Origin: Polychytrium aggregatum | Taxonomy: Eukaryota > Chytridiomycota > Chytridiomycetes > Polychytriales | Reading direction: 5' to 3' | Assembly (NCBI RefSeq): GCF_025602895.1 | Contig: NW_026516243.1 | Span: 62,001-126,000, forward strand | Length of the DNA: 64,000 nt | Shown: positions 1 through 12,518 of the stretch, one piece after another | Position numbering within the stretch: position 1 is the stretch's first letter | Layout of the letters: every line of letters begins with the position of its first letter | Made by a program: the position numbers and the translations under genes | Notes under the pieces: generated by a model | Told to the model about the DNA's origin: nothing | The model's input: the letters and a program-made list of their open reading frames with translations, nothing else | The model's database searches: none

Positions 1-216
1 CCAAGACTCGGTCGGTGCAGTTGATCAATGGAGGGAGGGGGCAAGAATGAGATGAGAGTCGGCAACGCCAGCGAACTTGGATGGCCGATGCCTCAGCCGA
101 TACACCCAGCCCCGTTGCTGTGAGGGATGCTTCGGAATGCCTCCACTTTTGTCAGCCGGTCGCCGAGCGAATGCTAATATTCTTTGCGATGCGTGCATCC
201 GCCACCACTTCCCTAG
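1..216. other. Intronic or 5' sequence of the HECT gene, unresolved
   Basis: This precedes the first recognisable exon, whose acceptor (CCCTAG) ends at 216. A short coding exon could hide here, but no reading frame matches the expected basic N-terminus of Hul5/UBE3C. Confidence 0.4.
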
Positions 217-3200
217 GCCGTGTGGAGAAGCTATTGCGTCCGAGCCCGAGCCAAGAACGCCGAGCGAGCCATCTGGGACCGGATCGCTGGAGTCTCCAAT
301 CCCTGCGACGAATCTGTGCTGCAGCTCGGCAAGCGATTGCTGTTCTTCTTTGATTCCGCAACAGATGCGCAACGGCTGTTGCTGTTTCTAAGAGTCATCG
401 TCGAGGCTGGTGCAGGTATGCATCGTGCGGCAATGTAGGAGTAGCCTCCTTCTCTGCTGCCGCCACCCAAGCACATCTGCTCTCGCTACGAATACAGCAT
501 CTGAGTCTCAGGTTGCGACACAGGCGGACAACCCCGATGCACAGAGATCCTGACCAAGCAGGAGCTGGCTGGGGCATGGCTCCATCAGTTGTCCCGGCTC
601 GTCGAGGTGGTGGTCGTCCTGCTCAAGCCAACGTAAGCACCCATGCTCAAACTCCGAACGCTGGATGGCTGCTGAATGCGACAAAGATTTGACTTGATGA
701 GCTACTCACTTTGCAACCGCTCAGCACGAATGCGAATGTGCTTTGCAGCGAACATATCCTGTTCCTCGAGACCATTTCCGATCCGCAGAGCTTTGTTGGC
801 ATCCCAAACGGCAGGTATGTACGATCTTGTTAGGGACGACGATCGAACGCAACTGTGGATACCTTCCGGCGCTGTCTGGCATTGACCCACCTCCGGCTCT
901 TGTCGTCAGTATCAGTCTGAGCACACTCTTTCGGACAATGCTCCGCATCAACTTGTATGCAACTGCCGGCCTGTACATCCGCTGCCAGATGGTGAGGCCC
1001 CTGGACGCTGTCGTCATGAGCTGTCGCTGGCTCCCACACATGTATTGACTCGCTCCTGTGCATCGGCTTTGCGACGGCTTTATACAGGACCTCCCGGATC
1101 CCCAACGCTCGCCCCACACGTCGTCGTTGCTCCAGCTCCTGCTCGATCTCTACCGACACGCGCCGGATCGGGACGTGGCCCGACAGATTCTCTCGCTTCT
1201 CATCTCGCAAGTCCTGACGCTTCCCTTGGTCTTCCAGCGAATGAGTAGCAGCGACCGGTCCCGATTTATTGGCATGCTGGCCCTCGATGAACTGTTCGAA
1301 ACCATACTTGCACAGCTTGCGAGCCAGCCCGAGTCTTTATCCCTCGCCGATGCCACCAACCTGCTTGTCAGCATCATGGCCATTGGCAAGGATCAGCTCC
1401 AAGGCGCCCCGCTCTCGAGTCAGGTATGCACTGCCATAGCTGTGAACGCTATTAATGGAGAGCGCAGGCCTTTTCTATGGCCTCAGACCCAACCTCGAGT
1501 GGTGACGATGCACATGGTCGAGTTACTGCGACCAAGCGCGGGCTCTCCAACCCAAACGAGTCGCATTTCGCTGCACACCTTGTGTTCCGTTCATGCCTAT
1601 TCACTAAACTCGCGCTTCACGCCAGATACTATATTTCCGAGCCCTCAAATCCGCACTGCTGAGGCTGCCGAGAGGATACCTCGCCATCACGGAGGGATCA
1701 GGTAGCGTGGTTTGCCGGTCGCCAGTGTCATATTTCGGGCGACGGAGTGTGTTTGCCCCAGTTCGAGTGACTCTGGAGGTTGCTCGGCTATCGCTGATGG
1801 CGGTACATTTCTCCTATGCATGCTTTAGAACCAGACGACAGCGACAGCGATAGTGAAAGCGATGACCCGTCCTCCGGCCGTCGCAACCAGCTAGGCACAG
1901 TGGATCCCGCACTTCATCCGCACATTTCTCAGCTCATCCACCCGGGCTTTCTGTCGATCTTGTCGACCCACCTGGGATCGGCTACGCTGTCGGCCGAAGT
2001 CATCAGCGAACTTTGCGCCCTTGTCTGTGTCCTGATCTTCCAGTTTCGAAACAAAAAGTTCCGGATCGTCAACGCCTTCTTGTACAACGGAAGCAGCATT
2101 CTCCGGAATCTCTTGACTTTTGTCATGGGCACGACCATTTCCCGCAAGATCGACGAAACAGCCTCCCTTCAGTACGCTGATGTCGTCGGTGAGTCGCCGG
2201 ATCAGCGGCGTCTGGCTGTGCCAGGTCGCATCCATCTGACAGCATCGGCATAGCTGTGAACACTTTGCCCCCCCCCCATGCCGCTCGCTGGTGACCACAG
2301 CCCTCAACGTGGGCGCCGCGTGCCCTGCTAACATCGGTGCTTCTACAACAGACCCGACTCGGGCGCAAGACTGGGCGGTGCTCCTTTTCTTTGCCGAGAC
2401 ACTTAGTCAAGCCATTATCATCATGGGCGATGATGAGTTCTACGACGATCGCAATCCCGTCAAATCGCACGTGCCGAACATTATCAACATCTTCAAGGTG
2501 TGTTTGCTGTCCACGCAAGAGTCTCCATGAGCATCGCCTTGCCATACCGATGCCCGACTAAAAACTCACCCAGACTTACCCACGCATTTGGTACCGGCAG
2601 CACTGCGCATTTACGATCTATTGGAATGGTGCCTCCGAGCCCGACGGCTACATTGACGGCATGGCTGTTCCCATCAAGTGGATGAACGAGGCCTTCAAAC
2701 TGCTGCTGCACCAGATTTATGCCCGCCAGTAAGTCGGATGAGTGTTAGTGTGCTGTCACCGAGGCTGTTGCTCGAGAACGGTGCTCAAGCGCCTGGTCTG
2801 CCTCGCCCATGTGTCGATGGATTGCCACTACTCACCGGCTCACTTCATGATGATATCGCATCAACGACAGCTCACGACGCGAGTCCCGCCTTCCCGAAGT
2901 CTGGCTGATCTCATCCGATCTGGACACCAACCTGTTCATGCAGCAGGCTGTGCTTGAGGATGTCAACGCCGAGGAGCCCGCGACGCTCTCGCAGCTCAAG
3001 ATGGTTCGCCCGTATCAGGCCGTCCTGAGCAACATACCCTTTGTGATTCCTTTCGAGGCTCGGGTGGCAATATTCCGGGAGTGCATCAACCTGGATCGAA
3101 GGAGGTCTGTCATCTGAGGAGGGTGAGAAGGGGCGGGGTTGCAGCGAGCACTTGTTTGGAAGTACCCCGGTACGCACTCGGCTGCAATCTCCGTCTGTGA

Positions 3201-5588
3201 TCTGCAATGGCTTGTGTGGCTATCCTGACGCTTCGAGCACGAATCCTTCCCATAGAGTTGTTGGAGAGCTTGGATGGATCGCGCCCGCGGCCCAGATCAA
3301 GATCCACCGAAGCTCAGTGTTTGAAGATGGATTCAAGTATCTCCATCCTCTGGGTGCGTTGTTGCGCGACCCGCCCGCAGTACGGGGGACTAAGTGCACC
3401 CGAAATAGCGCCATCGATCATGTCGCAGCCCACTGATCTGTTGCCCAAACTCTGTCTGGCCGATAGGCCCTAATCTGAAGAAGCGAGTGGCCATCTCGTT
3501 TGTTAGCGAGCATGGACTCGACGAAGCAGGCATTGACGGCGGAGGTGAGAAATGCATGGGTCGCGGCACCTCAGCCAGTTTCACGGCGTAAATTCGTTGG
3601 CATTGACACTCTTGTTCTGGGGGCGTCGGATCGGACTGCAGGTGTTTTCAAGGAGTTCCTGACAGCGTGAGTGACTTGCACGAGCATCGCGCTGGCATCG
3701 AGTCAAGTGGCACACAATTCCACCGACACTCCCCGATGCTCCCCGATGCTCCCCGATGCTCCCCGATGCTCCCCGACACTCCCCGATACTCACCACGATC
3801 TTTCCGCAGACTATCGAAACAGGTGTTTGACGACAGCTACGGGCTCTTCATGACGACATCCAAGCATCTGCTCTATCCAACCCCCTGCGTCTTCCGCGCC
3901 GATCGTATGTGCTGTGCAAACTAAATGAATCTGTTGGATGGGAGCCTGTGAGATCGTTAGTATGGCTTGCGGACTCCTGACTCTCCCCCTCTCCCGACTC
4001 TCCCGACTCTCCCGACCTTCCCGATTCTCCCCACTCTCCCGACGCCTATCCACCGCCTCTCGAACATACTCTACAACCACCAGCACAACGGCTCGCCTAC
4101 TACGAGTTCGTTGGTCGGATCCTTGGCAAAGCGCTCTACGACGGCATTCTCCTTGATGTAGGCTTTGCTGGATTCTTCCTGTCCAAGTGGCTGGGTCGAC
4201 AGAGCTACCGTAAGTTTGTGGGGCCGATGGCCTCCAGATGGGCTTGAGGCTCACTTTGCCACAATCAGTTCGTTTAATGGCACTCGACGCACCGCAGACT
4301 CATCTGGTGGTATGATACTTCATGAACAGTGGATGATCTGGCCTCGCTCGATTCGGAACTGTACTCGGGACTGGTGATGCTTAAGGACTATCCCAAGGAT
4401 GTCGAGAAGGACCTTGGCCTGTACTTTTCGATCAACGTCAAAGGTAACCACGATTTTGTATCGATATAACCGCCAGAGATTCCACGATGTTTCCATGGTC
4501 TAATGCCGTCGCACCCCCACTCACCCTCCAGCGGAAACGGGAGAGATCGTCACAATCGACCTCGCCAAAGACGGGTCCGCTATCCCAGTGACCAACGAGA
4601 ACCGGCACCGATACATCTACATGGTGTCGGACTACAAACTCAACAAGCAGTTGGACCAGCAGTGCCAGGCGTTCTTCAGAGGACTGTCGACGCTGATCGA
4701 GCCGCGGTGGCTGAGGATGTTCAATCAGGTCGGGGTGAACCGCCAATGCCAGTGAGGCCTCCTGGAAAGCCGCGCAGTCTTGGTCGATGGCCGCACCTTT
4801 TATTTTCAACTGATCCGTGCGTTTTTTTTTTTTCGTTACGGGTTGATTCCAACAGCAAGAGCTACAGATTCTGCTCGGCGGTGCCAGCACTCCAATCGAC
4901 ATTGACGACCTGCGCAACAACACCACCTATGGCGGCGACTTTCACGAGCTCCACCCGACAATCCGGCACTTTTGGAAGGTTGTTGAAGGCTTCGACAACG
5001 AGCAGCGCCGCAAGCTGATCAAGTTTGCGACGAGCTGTCCTCGGCCACCACTGCTTGGTTTCAAGGAGCTATCGCCCGGATTCAACATTCGATCGGCCGA
5101 ATACGACAATGAGCGGCTGCGTGAGTATTGCTTTGCGCGGGTGTGCCCGTGAGCGACCGAGTGAATGCATCCTTTGGTCGCATGAGTAGACGAAGTGCTG
5201 TGGCATGTGCATCGTGCAGATACAGAGTATGGGCACTACACAGATACGCAGTATGGGCACTACACAGATACATGGCGTGGCTCTGTCGCTGACTGGATAC
5301 GGTTTGTCGCACTTTCCCAGCAACGGCTTCGACCTGTGTCAATCTGCTCAAGATGCCTCCGTATACCAGCGAGGAGATTCTGCGAAGGTAGCGTCTATCT
5401 CTCGCCAAACGTCCAGAGTCTCTTCGGCTGTGGCGTGTGTCTGTCTGCACTGTAATGGCCCTGTGCTGATGATGCTCACAAGCCAGGACCATTCTGTGGA
5501 TTACTGACATGCTCTGTCGCCCTCCTCGGTCTCCTTCAGCAAGCTGCTCTACGCTATCAATGCCGAGGCGGGCTTTGATTTATCATAG
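217..5588 (+). CDS. HUL5: HECT-type E3 ubiquitin ligase, HUL5/UBE3C class (5' partial)
   Basis: Ubiquitin is passed from an E2 to the HECT cysteine and then to substrates; Hul5/UBE3C work at the proteasome in protein quality control. Exons: 217-415, 512-632, 725-814, 910-991, 1088-1423, 1626-1701, 1829-2188, 2352-2497, 2574-2728, 2871-3104, 3256-3353, 3467-3544, 3642-3666, 3810-3904, 4084-4209, 4330-4443, 4532-4728, 4856-5120, 5321-5387, 5540-5588; these give 970 residues plus stop, all phases closing. The first exon reads [16 protein letters not shown], an IQ-like helix as in UBE3C N-termini. Residues 250-530 are helical and include an acidic [11 protein letters not shown] linker. The HECT domain begins near residue 610 ([11 protein letters not shown]) and has [14 protein letters not shown], the [17 protein letters not shown] motif and the terminal [14 protein letters not shown], with catalytic Cys938 at 5335-5337. 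The start codon lies upstream of the window or in an unrecognised exon before 217. UBE3B is less likely, given the N-terminal match to UBE3C/Hul5. Confidence 0.92.
3731..3795. repeat. 10-bp minisatellite in a HECT-gene intron
   Basis: About five to six copies of the unit CCCCGATGCT, with the last copies decaying to CCCCGACACT and CCCCGATACT. It lies in the intron between exons 3642-3666 and 3810-3904 and ends about 15 bases before the acceptor. Confidence 0.9.
3985..4053. repeat. CTCCCGA-type tandem repeat in a HECT-gene intron
   Basis: A degenerate 7-8 bp unit (CTCCCGA) is repeated about eight times in the next intron (3905-4083). It supplies a strong pyrimidine-rich stretch upstream of the acceptor at 4083. 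Confidence 0.85.
5227..5272. repeat. Two-copy 22-bp direct repeat in a HECT-gene intron
   Basis: Two near-identical copies of a unit containing GTATGGGCACTACACAGATA lie in the intron 5121-5320. The second copy differs near its start. Confidence 0.8.
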
Positions 5589-6120
5589 TGTAGCTGCAGC
5601 CCCGGTCATGATGGATGAGGAATACCATCGGGACAGTTGATCTATTCCCCGAACATCCAGTTGTGGTTGGCTACATAGCAACGACAAAATAGTTGCGAGT
5701 CAACATAGCAAAGAAGGCGGAAGACGAGGAGGAAAGGGGAGGAGGAGGAAGAAAATGAGGAGGAAAGGGGGGGGGAGAGGTGTGGAGCAATATGAGCAGG
5801 AGGCAGGAGTGTCAGCACCAGGAGCAGTATGATATGAGGATAGAGGCGTATTGGCAGCAACTCCATTTCCGGGGAGAAAAGAGTTCGATCCATGGCCCGG
5901 GTCGCGTAGCCGAGCGTCACCAATAAATAGCACGTAGCAGCGGGCAAAGCAAATATACATAGAGGTGGCGAGCTGGAGCCATAGAGGGCAGAAATGGAAG
6001 TTGTCCTTTGCGCTTGTGCATTCCAGAGGCCTGCGCAGAAGCAAGGGGTTACGGGAAGCGTCTCCATGGGAGTTGGTGAGCGGCATCTCGCTGAGGGGGG
6101 GGGAGATGGAGATACACGCT
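5589..6120. other. Convergent 3' intergenic region, HECT gene and gene A
   Basis: Both neighbours end into this stretch. It has a purine-rich GGAGGAGGAAG segment at 5720-5780, G-runs near 5767 and 6096, and an AATAAA-like word near 5922 that could serve the plus-strand transcript. No gene seen. Confidence 0.6.
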
Positions 6121-9100
6121 CTACATCCGGGAGGCTGCGGTGCTGAGGAACTCGACGTATCGGGGCATCTCGATGATGAAGATGTCAAAGTTGTGGGCGA
6201 TATCCTGCGGGAAGCTGATGGGATCCTCGAAGTTGTACGAATCAATCTCGGGGTGATCCTTGCGATACTCTTGCAGCGGCACAAAGCCCTGGCGACGCAG
6301 CTGGATGCGATAGGGGTCCACATAGGTCTTGGTGATGGTGTTTTCGGAGAGGTCGCTGTCGACGGTCAGGGGAGAGCCAATGTCGTCGTGGGCGGTCGTG
6401 GTCCGGTCGGACGGCTTGCGGCTCATGAACCAGGCATACCGGCACGGTGGAAAGATGAATCCAGAACTGCGTGCCTGGGCCTCATCCTGCAGAAATTGCT
6501 TGATCATGCGGTAGACCAGCGGGATCATGACACCTCCGGGGTCGTCGTGGCGCCGGTCGATGCGGTGGGTCAGCTGGAAGGTGCCCTCGAGCTGGCGCCA
6601 GGTGCCCGTGCAAAAGGCTCCGATGGCCCTCTCTGAGGATCGAGCGGCGGCGGAATCTTGCATCCGCTTGAGCGCTGCGGCTGCCGGGTTCTCACGGCGC
6701 GCCTTCTCGGCCCGGTACTTTTGCTTGCGCGACTTGATCTCAGGGATGAAGCCTAGCGTCAAATAGTTCTTGCGGTGGGGCTTGGTGGCCGTCAGCATCG
6801 GCAGAATGTCGTGGCTCCAGAGGGTCTCGATGCGGTGGCTGAGTTTCTCAAAGCTCGAAAAGTCGTCAAAATGCTCCATCACGCGCGACTGCCCGAGCTT
6901 CATGTACCACATGTCGACCCACAGACACCGCATCTGGTCGATCAGGGCCTGGATCTGCCCTTGCGACATTGTCACAGGTACGAACGAGTATCCGTCCGAG
7001 TTGAAGGTGGACGAGCTCTCTGCGACCAGCGGCAGGTGCAGTGTCCGGTACTCGACTGAGTTCAGCTCGCCGACTCGGTCGTGCGGCAGCCGGCAGGTCC
7101 GGCGGCCGTTGCCGAACAGCTCGATCGGCCGCCACTTGCCCGTTCGCCAGTATCCACCGCCGCCGCAGTTGGTGCAAAACTGGTACTTTTTCTGGCAGAC
7201 GGCGCAGACCGACTATCGGAGACGCAGATCGAGACCGAGAAGAATAGAGAGCAGGAGGAGAACAGAAGGATAGCAGGAGGAGAGTAGAGGGAGATTCATC
7301 GGCCCGTGGACACGGGAGTATTAGAAGAAGGAAAGAATAGAGTTGGACCGGACACTGCTGCTGGTTTTGGGCATCCAAATACTCGCATTCATTTCAGTTG
7401 AGCGGGCTGGCTGTCCAGACTTACCTCAACGCCGTACTCGGCATGCTTTTCGTTCAGGTTGATGGCGGCAACACCTGTGCCGATGGACTGCTTGCAGACA
7501 TGGCAGTCGATCAGCTGCGGTTGGTCCGGCGAGAAGGGCGCCATTCGGGCACGCTTGGTGCGCATAGCCAGGAGACCGGCGGACAGGACCACCGTACCCG
7601 AGGACGAAGCTTGCTCGTCTCCCCGGTCGCCATGCTCCGAGGCGGCACCCTCCGGCTGCGACTTTTGTGACTCGGTGGTGCAGATGAAGCACGAAAAATC
7701 ACGGACGACCGTTGGGGACAGATGCTGGATCTGCCCGTGGAATGTCAGGGTGATGCGTTGGACAGAACATGACTTGCACGCCAGCACCTCCTCGAGCTTG
7801 CCCTTCTTTTTGGAAAGGTCGTCGAGGTCCAAACCCTTGGGCGAGTCCGACACCGATGTCAAGGTCGAGCCCGAGGGATTGGGCGATGACTCTGGAGCCG
7901 AGGCCATGAGATGGTCCCAGCGCTTGCGCTTGCCAACGAGGCCGGCGGTCGGATCGAGTCCATCAGGCTGCGGCTCGTTGGCGGCATTCGGATCTGTGGC
8001 TGAGTTGAAGCTGGACGAGCCAGCAAGCATATGGCTCGATGGCGAAGCCTGGCCCAAGCCAAAGGGATTAGCGCCAAGCAGCTGGGGTACCGGTGAGCGG
8101 AGATCGGCAAAGGCGGCAGCGGTGACGGGGTGGCTCGATTTCGCGGGCTGGTCGGAGGCGAGCAGAGTTGTGCTGTGGGTGGGCTCTTGTTCAGGGTACT
8201 TGATGCCAAGGGTTTCAAAGAACTGCTGGCTGGTAAGGCTCAGTGGGAAGGACGGGCTCTGCTCGTAGCGGAACTGCGAGCTGAGAGAGAGGGAGAACGA
8301 GTCTTGGCTTGACGACCCATCGCTGTTGGCGTAAAAGTAGTACTCTGGATAGGCCGTTCTCTGGAGCCCTGCAAGTGGCCCTGCAAGTGGTCCCGCAAGC
8401 GGCCCTGCAAGTGGTCCTGCGAATCCTCGCTGGATCGTAATCATTGCGAGTGCGATTGAAATGCGTTGCGAGCGATGTTGCCAAATTGTCGAATTGCAGA
8501 GGTGCAGTTATCGAGAGATAGAAAATGCAGAGATACGTTGAGTCGTGGGCAATCGCAGGGCAGCCAAAAAGTCGTTCGTAAGAAATCAAAAGCAAAACAG
8601 CGAGACAGTGCGACTCGACATCAGGGCAGCTCGCAGCGGACTCGGTACATACCGCTGGATCCGAATTTGGCACGAGGACGGACGGCGGTGCATCGGAAGG
8701 AGCCCACAACTGCGTTGGGGCCGCCTGGGTCGACAGCAGCACGGGGGCCGGATCGAGCCCCGGCAGTGGGCCAGACACAGGGAATTGCGACGACAGCCGA
8801 TCCGAGAGCAGCGATGGTGCCAGCGACGAGGGAGGCGGCGGCGGCGGCGGCTGGATGACGAAAGGGTGGTGCGTCGGGGCCGGCAGCGGCTTGGAAGCCG
8901 AAAACGGCGGTCTCGGGAGGAAGGTCGGCGGGGCCGAGTAGAGATCGGACTGGGCCGGGAGGTTGAGGCCAGGGGCTCGCCCTGGCAAGGACGGCCACGA
9001 TCCAGACGGAGACGGAAGGGCCGGTTGGAACGGGGTCGACGACGAGAGCCTCGATGGGTCCCGCCGAGGCAGTGGCGACATGGGCTCCCGTTGCGGTATC

Positions 9101-9372
9101 GGGAGCGACGAGAAGCCTTGGCTCGGTATGCGCTGAAAGCCGGACTGGAACTCGGGCTGGAATTCGGATTGATATTCATGTTGAAAGTCCGGTTGGTACT
9201 CAGGCGGGATCAGGGGTCGTTGTTGATGCGGATATGGCAGTGCTGACGACGATGCTGCCGACGGCGATGAAGACGACGGCGGACCGGCCGAGGATCGGGG
9301 CTGCCAGGAGGCCGACGGGTTGCTGGCCGGATAGTAATGCGATTGCAGAGGAGGTGCGTTTGGATTGTTCAT
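6121..9372 (-). CDS. Gene A: Cys-rich zinc-module protein, tandem family member 1
   Basis: I do not recognise a characterised function. Exons on the minus strand: 9372-8653, about 8429-7425, 7212-6121; about 938 residues. The second exon's acceptor is uncertain (8429 or 8360) because it falls in repeats coding for Gly-Pro-Leu-Ala. The N-terminal 500 residues are Pro/Ser-rich with a poly-Pro run. Then come CKSC, CFIC and CHVC pairs, and, after the conserved intron, CAVCQKKYQFCTNC with a GGGG loop, WRTGKWRP, ELF and RRTC..H, a layout typical of Cys4 and Cys3His zinc sites. The C-terminal domain has QSRVMEHF, YLTLGFIPE, KYRAEKA, an FCTGTWRQLEGTF core, HRIDRRHDDPGG and DPYRIQLRRQGF. The last resembles the closing motif of GNAT folds, a weak inference. 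A regulatory or acetyltransferase-like role is conceivable, not shown. Start is ATG at 9372. Confidence 0.8.
8342..8429. repeat. 12-bp coding repeat in gene A at an intron boundary
   Basis: Four to five copies of a 12-bp unit (minus-strand GGACCACTTGCA and variants) would encode Gly-Pro-Leu-Ala. Each copy carries a CAG, so the region contains several potential splice acceptors. Confidence 0.8.
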
Positions 9373-12300
9373 CGAGAAATGTGGCTGCAGCGAGCTAAGA
9401 GGTCAAGTGGAAGGAGGTCAGGGACTGAGACAGGGCAGAAGTGGAAAAGGATCGAGGACACCAAGAGCGACGGCAAAATGAGCCGGAAGAGTTGCGAGAT
9501 AGAATAGGAGAGATACAAGGCAATTTGAAGGAATGGCGAGGGCACGCTGCAGGAATGGCGAGGCCAAGCGCAGAGAGAGAGAAGGCGAGCGATGCAGGCC
9601 GGGACAGCAAGGCGGGCAAACGGGTCCAAGGAGAGACCACAGAGCCGGACCAGCGGATCCAGCGAGGTTGTCAGCAGTGGATCCGCAGACGCAATGGGCG
9701 ATCGGGAAGGACGGAGGCAATTTGGGTGGCCGAGAATGGTCGCGGAGGGCGAGTCGTTGATGAGGGCAGCGAGCCGGCACCGACCGAGACAAGCAGAACA
9801 AACGCTGGGTTAGATGCGAGTCCAGCAGAGGTGGCAGATAAGCAAGAGTATAACGACGAGCAGGAACGAGAGTGGGAATGGGGACCGGGACTGGAGCGGG
9901 AATGGAGTGGGAAATGAAGCGGGAAACAGAGCGCAACCGGGATGGGCCGTTTCGAACAACAAGCGAGTGCCGACTTGGAGCGGTTGTCCTGGTGGTCCTG
10001 GTGGTTGTCTGGTGGCCGACCAGTCCAACACAGCAGCGAAGAGCGAGACGGGCCCGGAGGCACATTTGCATGCTTGATGCTTGCATGCAAGCATTCTTGC
10101 ACACCCAGCGCAGGCACATCCGGGGCTCGTCCCAAGGCACATCCGGCACAGCCATATCCACAGACACCTCCTGCCGAATGATTTGCACAACACCGACATA
10201 CCAGACGAGCGAGACGGCAGGACGGCAATTAGGCCACTGCCATCAAAACCAGAGTATGAAGTGGAAAGGGCAGCAGGACCGAGGATGTCCAGCGAGCAGA
10301 TGAAGCGATAGACAGCAGCGCCGACCAGGCGCCTGGGTCCGGTGGCGGTGGGGCTGGTGGGTTTTGGCAAGTGGTACTCCCAGCAGAGGCCTCGTGCCGG
10401 CGAGGTTGAGGGCAGACTGGCCGGGATGCGGGAGCAGAGACGCAAGAGCAGGAGTGATGATGAGCAGGGGTGGGGAAGCGCAGGGCTGGCCGCTTGAACC
10501 GGACAGGAAGTGGTCGGTGGTGCTGGTGGTGCTGGTGGTGCTGGTGGTGGACCAGGAGGAGGAGGAGGCCCGGCACACGGCGCGAGCGGTTGAATCTGCA
10601 AAGGCCCGCGAAGGAACAACCGGGCGGCAGCACTGCCCAGTCCTTGCTGCGGGTGTACCTGCCAAAGGCCGGGCTGGAGAGCGCTCTTGTCGGGCGGGCG
10701 CTTGTTGGGGGAGCGACTCCCACGAACGGCGGGTGGATGGAATGCCGTTCTTGTGCGGGCGAGTGCGCTCTGCTGCGCGGCGAGCTTGTGTCGGTTGAGT
10801 TTTTATTGTTGATGAGTTGGCGGTGGTGTTGATGAGTTGGCAGTAGTGTTGTTGAATTGGTGGTGGTGGTGTTGAATCGGCGGTGGTGTAATCCGCAGAT
10901 TGCTGCTGTAACATACATGTCGCTGCAATCGATTGAATGGCACTGGCGTTGGTCTTGGGACTTGGTCGCCCACGTCCAAGCGCCCCCTCTTCCCCATCCC
11001 GCCACGGCCGCGATGCCAAAACGTGCGCGGACACTGCCACGGGTGCTGAGGCTGCGGGCCGTTGCGCTGGCGACTCGGCCATCTCCAAGCATCGCCGAGC
11101 ATCGCCGAGCATCGTCGCTCATCGTCGCCCATCGCCCAACATCGCCGAGCATCATCCAGTTTCCATCCGGCTTCCATCCAGCATCTACCGCCGGCCTTGG
11201 CTCGAGTGGCCCTATATGCGCCAACAATCAATCTCGTGCTGCGACAAGGTCGCAAGCCCATGGGCGAGGACATCACCGGCACATCGTCTTCTCACCACTC
11301 CCGCATCGGTGCTTGGGGGCAGCCCTTCGAATGGGCCAGCAAAGCCGACGCGCCTGGCTGCACGCAAGGAGCGCCGGCCTTTGCCCCTCGCAAGAACCAA
11401 GCGGGTCTGGGGCAGCCACGATTCCTGGCCGGGGGGAGAAGGGATGCACAAGGGGCCCCTGTTGGGTTGGGGCTGTCCTTGGGCCGATCCCGCAGGCAGG
11501 TTGCTTCCTGGTCGACCAGGACCAAAGCGGCTCCAAGAGGTGGCTCCGGGCTGTCGGGCTGCTCATGGGGGAGGGAGGAGAAGCGAAAGCAGCACGGGCG
11601 ATCGAGGCGATCCAGCCCGGGAACCACTGTGGGCTCAGCTCTGTCAACCCGGCCGATCCAGTGTGCTCGGCGTTGCCACAGCGCAAGCGACGAGCGCAAA
11701 TTTGCTGGCCGGGACCAGCTGTGCGTGAAAACCATGTGCCTTTGGACCCACCCACCTTGACACTCGGCCGCGACTTCTATCGAGATCTGCCTCGTCGCAG
11801 CGCTGTCCCGCCCCTTCCCTGGCATAGCGAGCGCGGCCTGCCGAGCATGTCCAGAGAGTGGGCGCCACCCCGGCATCGTTCCAAGCAGCATCGGCAGCAT
11901 CGGTCCGCTGTGAGTCGGCTTGGGACGCCCGATGTGTCCATTCGAGTGCGCGCCGTCTTGGCCAATGGGGCGAGTCTCGCCATCGTCCTGCACTCAGCTG
12001 CTGCGATCCCCGCACTCTATGAGGACTCGTATTCCTTTCAGCTCTTGTCAAGGTTATATGCCGGATGCTGACGACAAGCCAAGAGCAAAGTAAAGATGGG
12101 GGCATCTCGTTTCGTTTCATTTCATTTTTTCATTTTTTTCATTTTCCATTGTCTGGATAGACTGTACATGGGAGGCACCTCCCTCATCTTCTCTCCGTAC
12201 ACCTGTATTCACACTCATCATCTAATCGCGACATTCACCGATCCGGATCTGGGTTCCTTATTAGATACATCAAAGGCCGTCTTGCACGAGGTCTCGGTAA

Positions 12301-12518
12301 GAGATCCAGACAACTATCCAAAAAAAAAAGAAGGCGGGGTAAGAGCACGACGGGGGGGGGTGTCGTTCCTTCGACCCAAGATCGGGGGAGGGAAGGAAGC
12401 AGTTGCCAAGGTCGAAACGGTGGTGCTGGAGAGCGAGACCAGGATCAGGAGGGCTGCGATGGCACCGTCTGGTAAGACGTCCTCTCGCACTCTCCTTCTC
12501 CTGCTCCGTCCTGGCCGG
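9373..12518. other. Long spacer upstream of gene A, no gene recognised
   Basis: From 9400 to about 10,700 the plus strand is purine-rich, so the leader transcribed toward gene A would be pyrimidine-rich, as in many fungal promoters and 5' leaders. At 10,800-10,900 there are GTTG/GGTGGT repeats; at 11,090-11,165 a CATCGCCGAG-type repeat; at 12,110-12,145 T-rich DNA that may belong to the 3' side of gene B. Long open frames on both strands are low-complexity and unlike any family I know. Confidence 0.6.
11088..11165. repeat. CATCGCCGAG-type degenerate tandem repeat
   Basis: About seven imperfect copies of a 10-bp unit (CATCGCCGAG, CATCGTCGCT and similar) lie in the spacer between genes A and B. 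Confidence 0.8.

Noticed and set aside
10857-12071. 404-codon plus-strand open frame between genes A and B
   Set aside because: Repeat-derived and low complexity; other frames in the same stretch are equally open.
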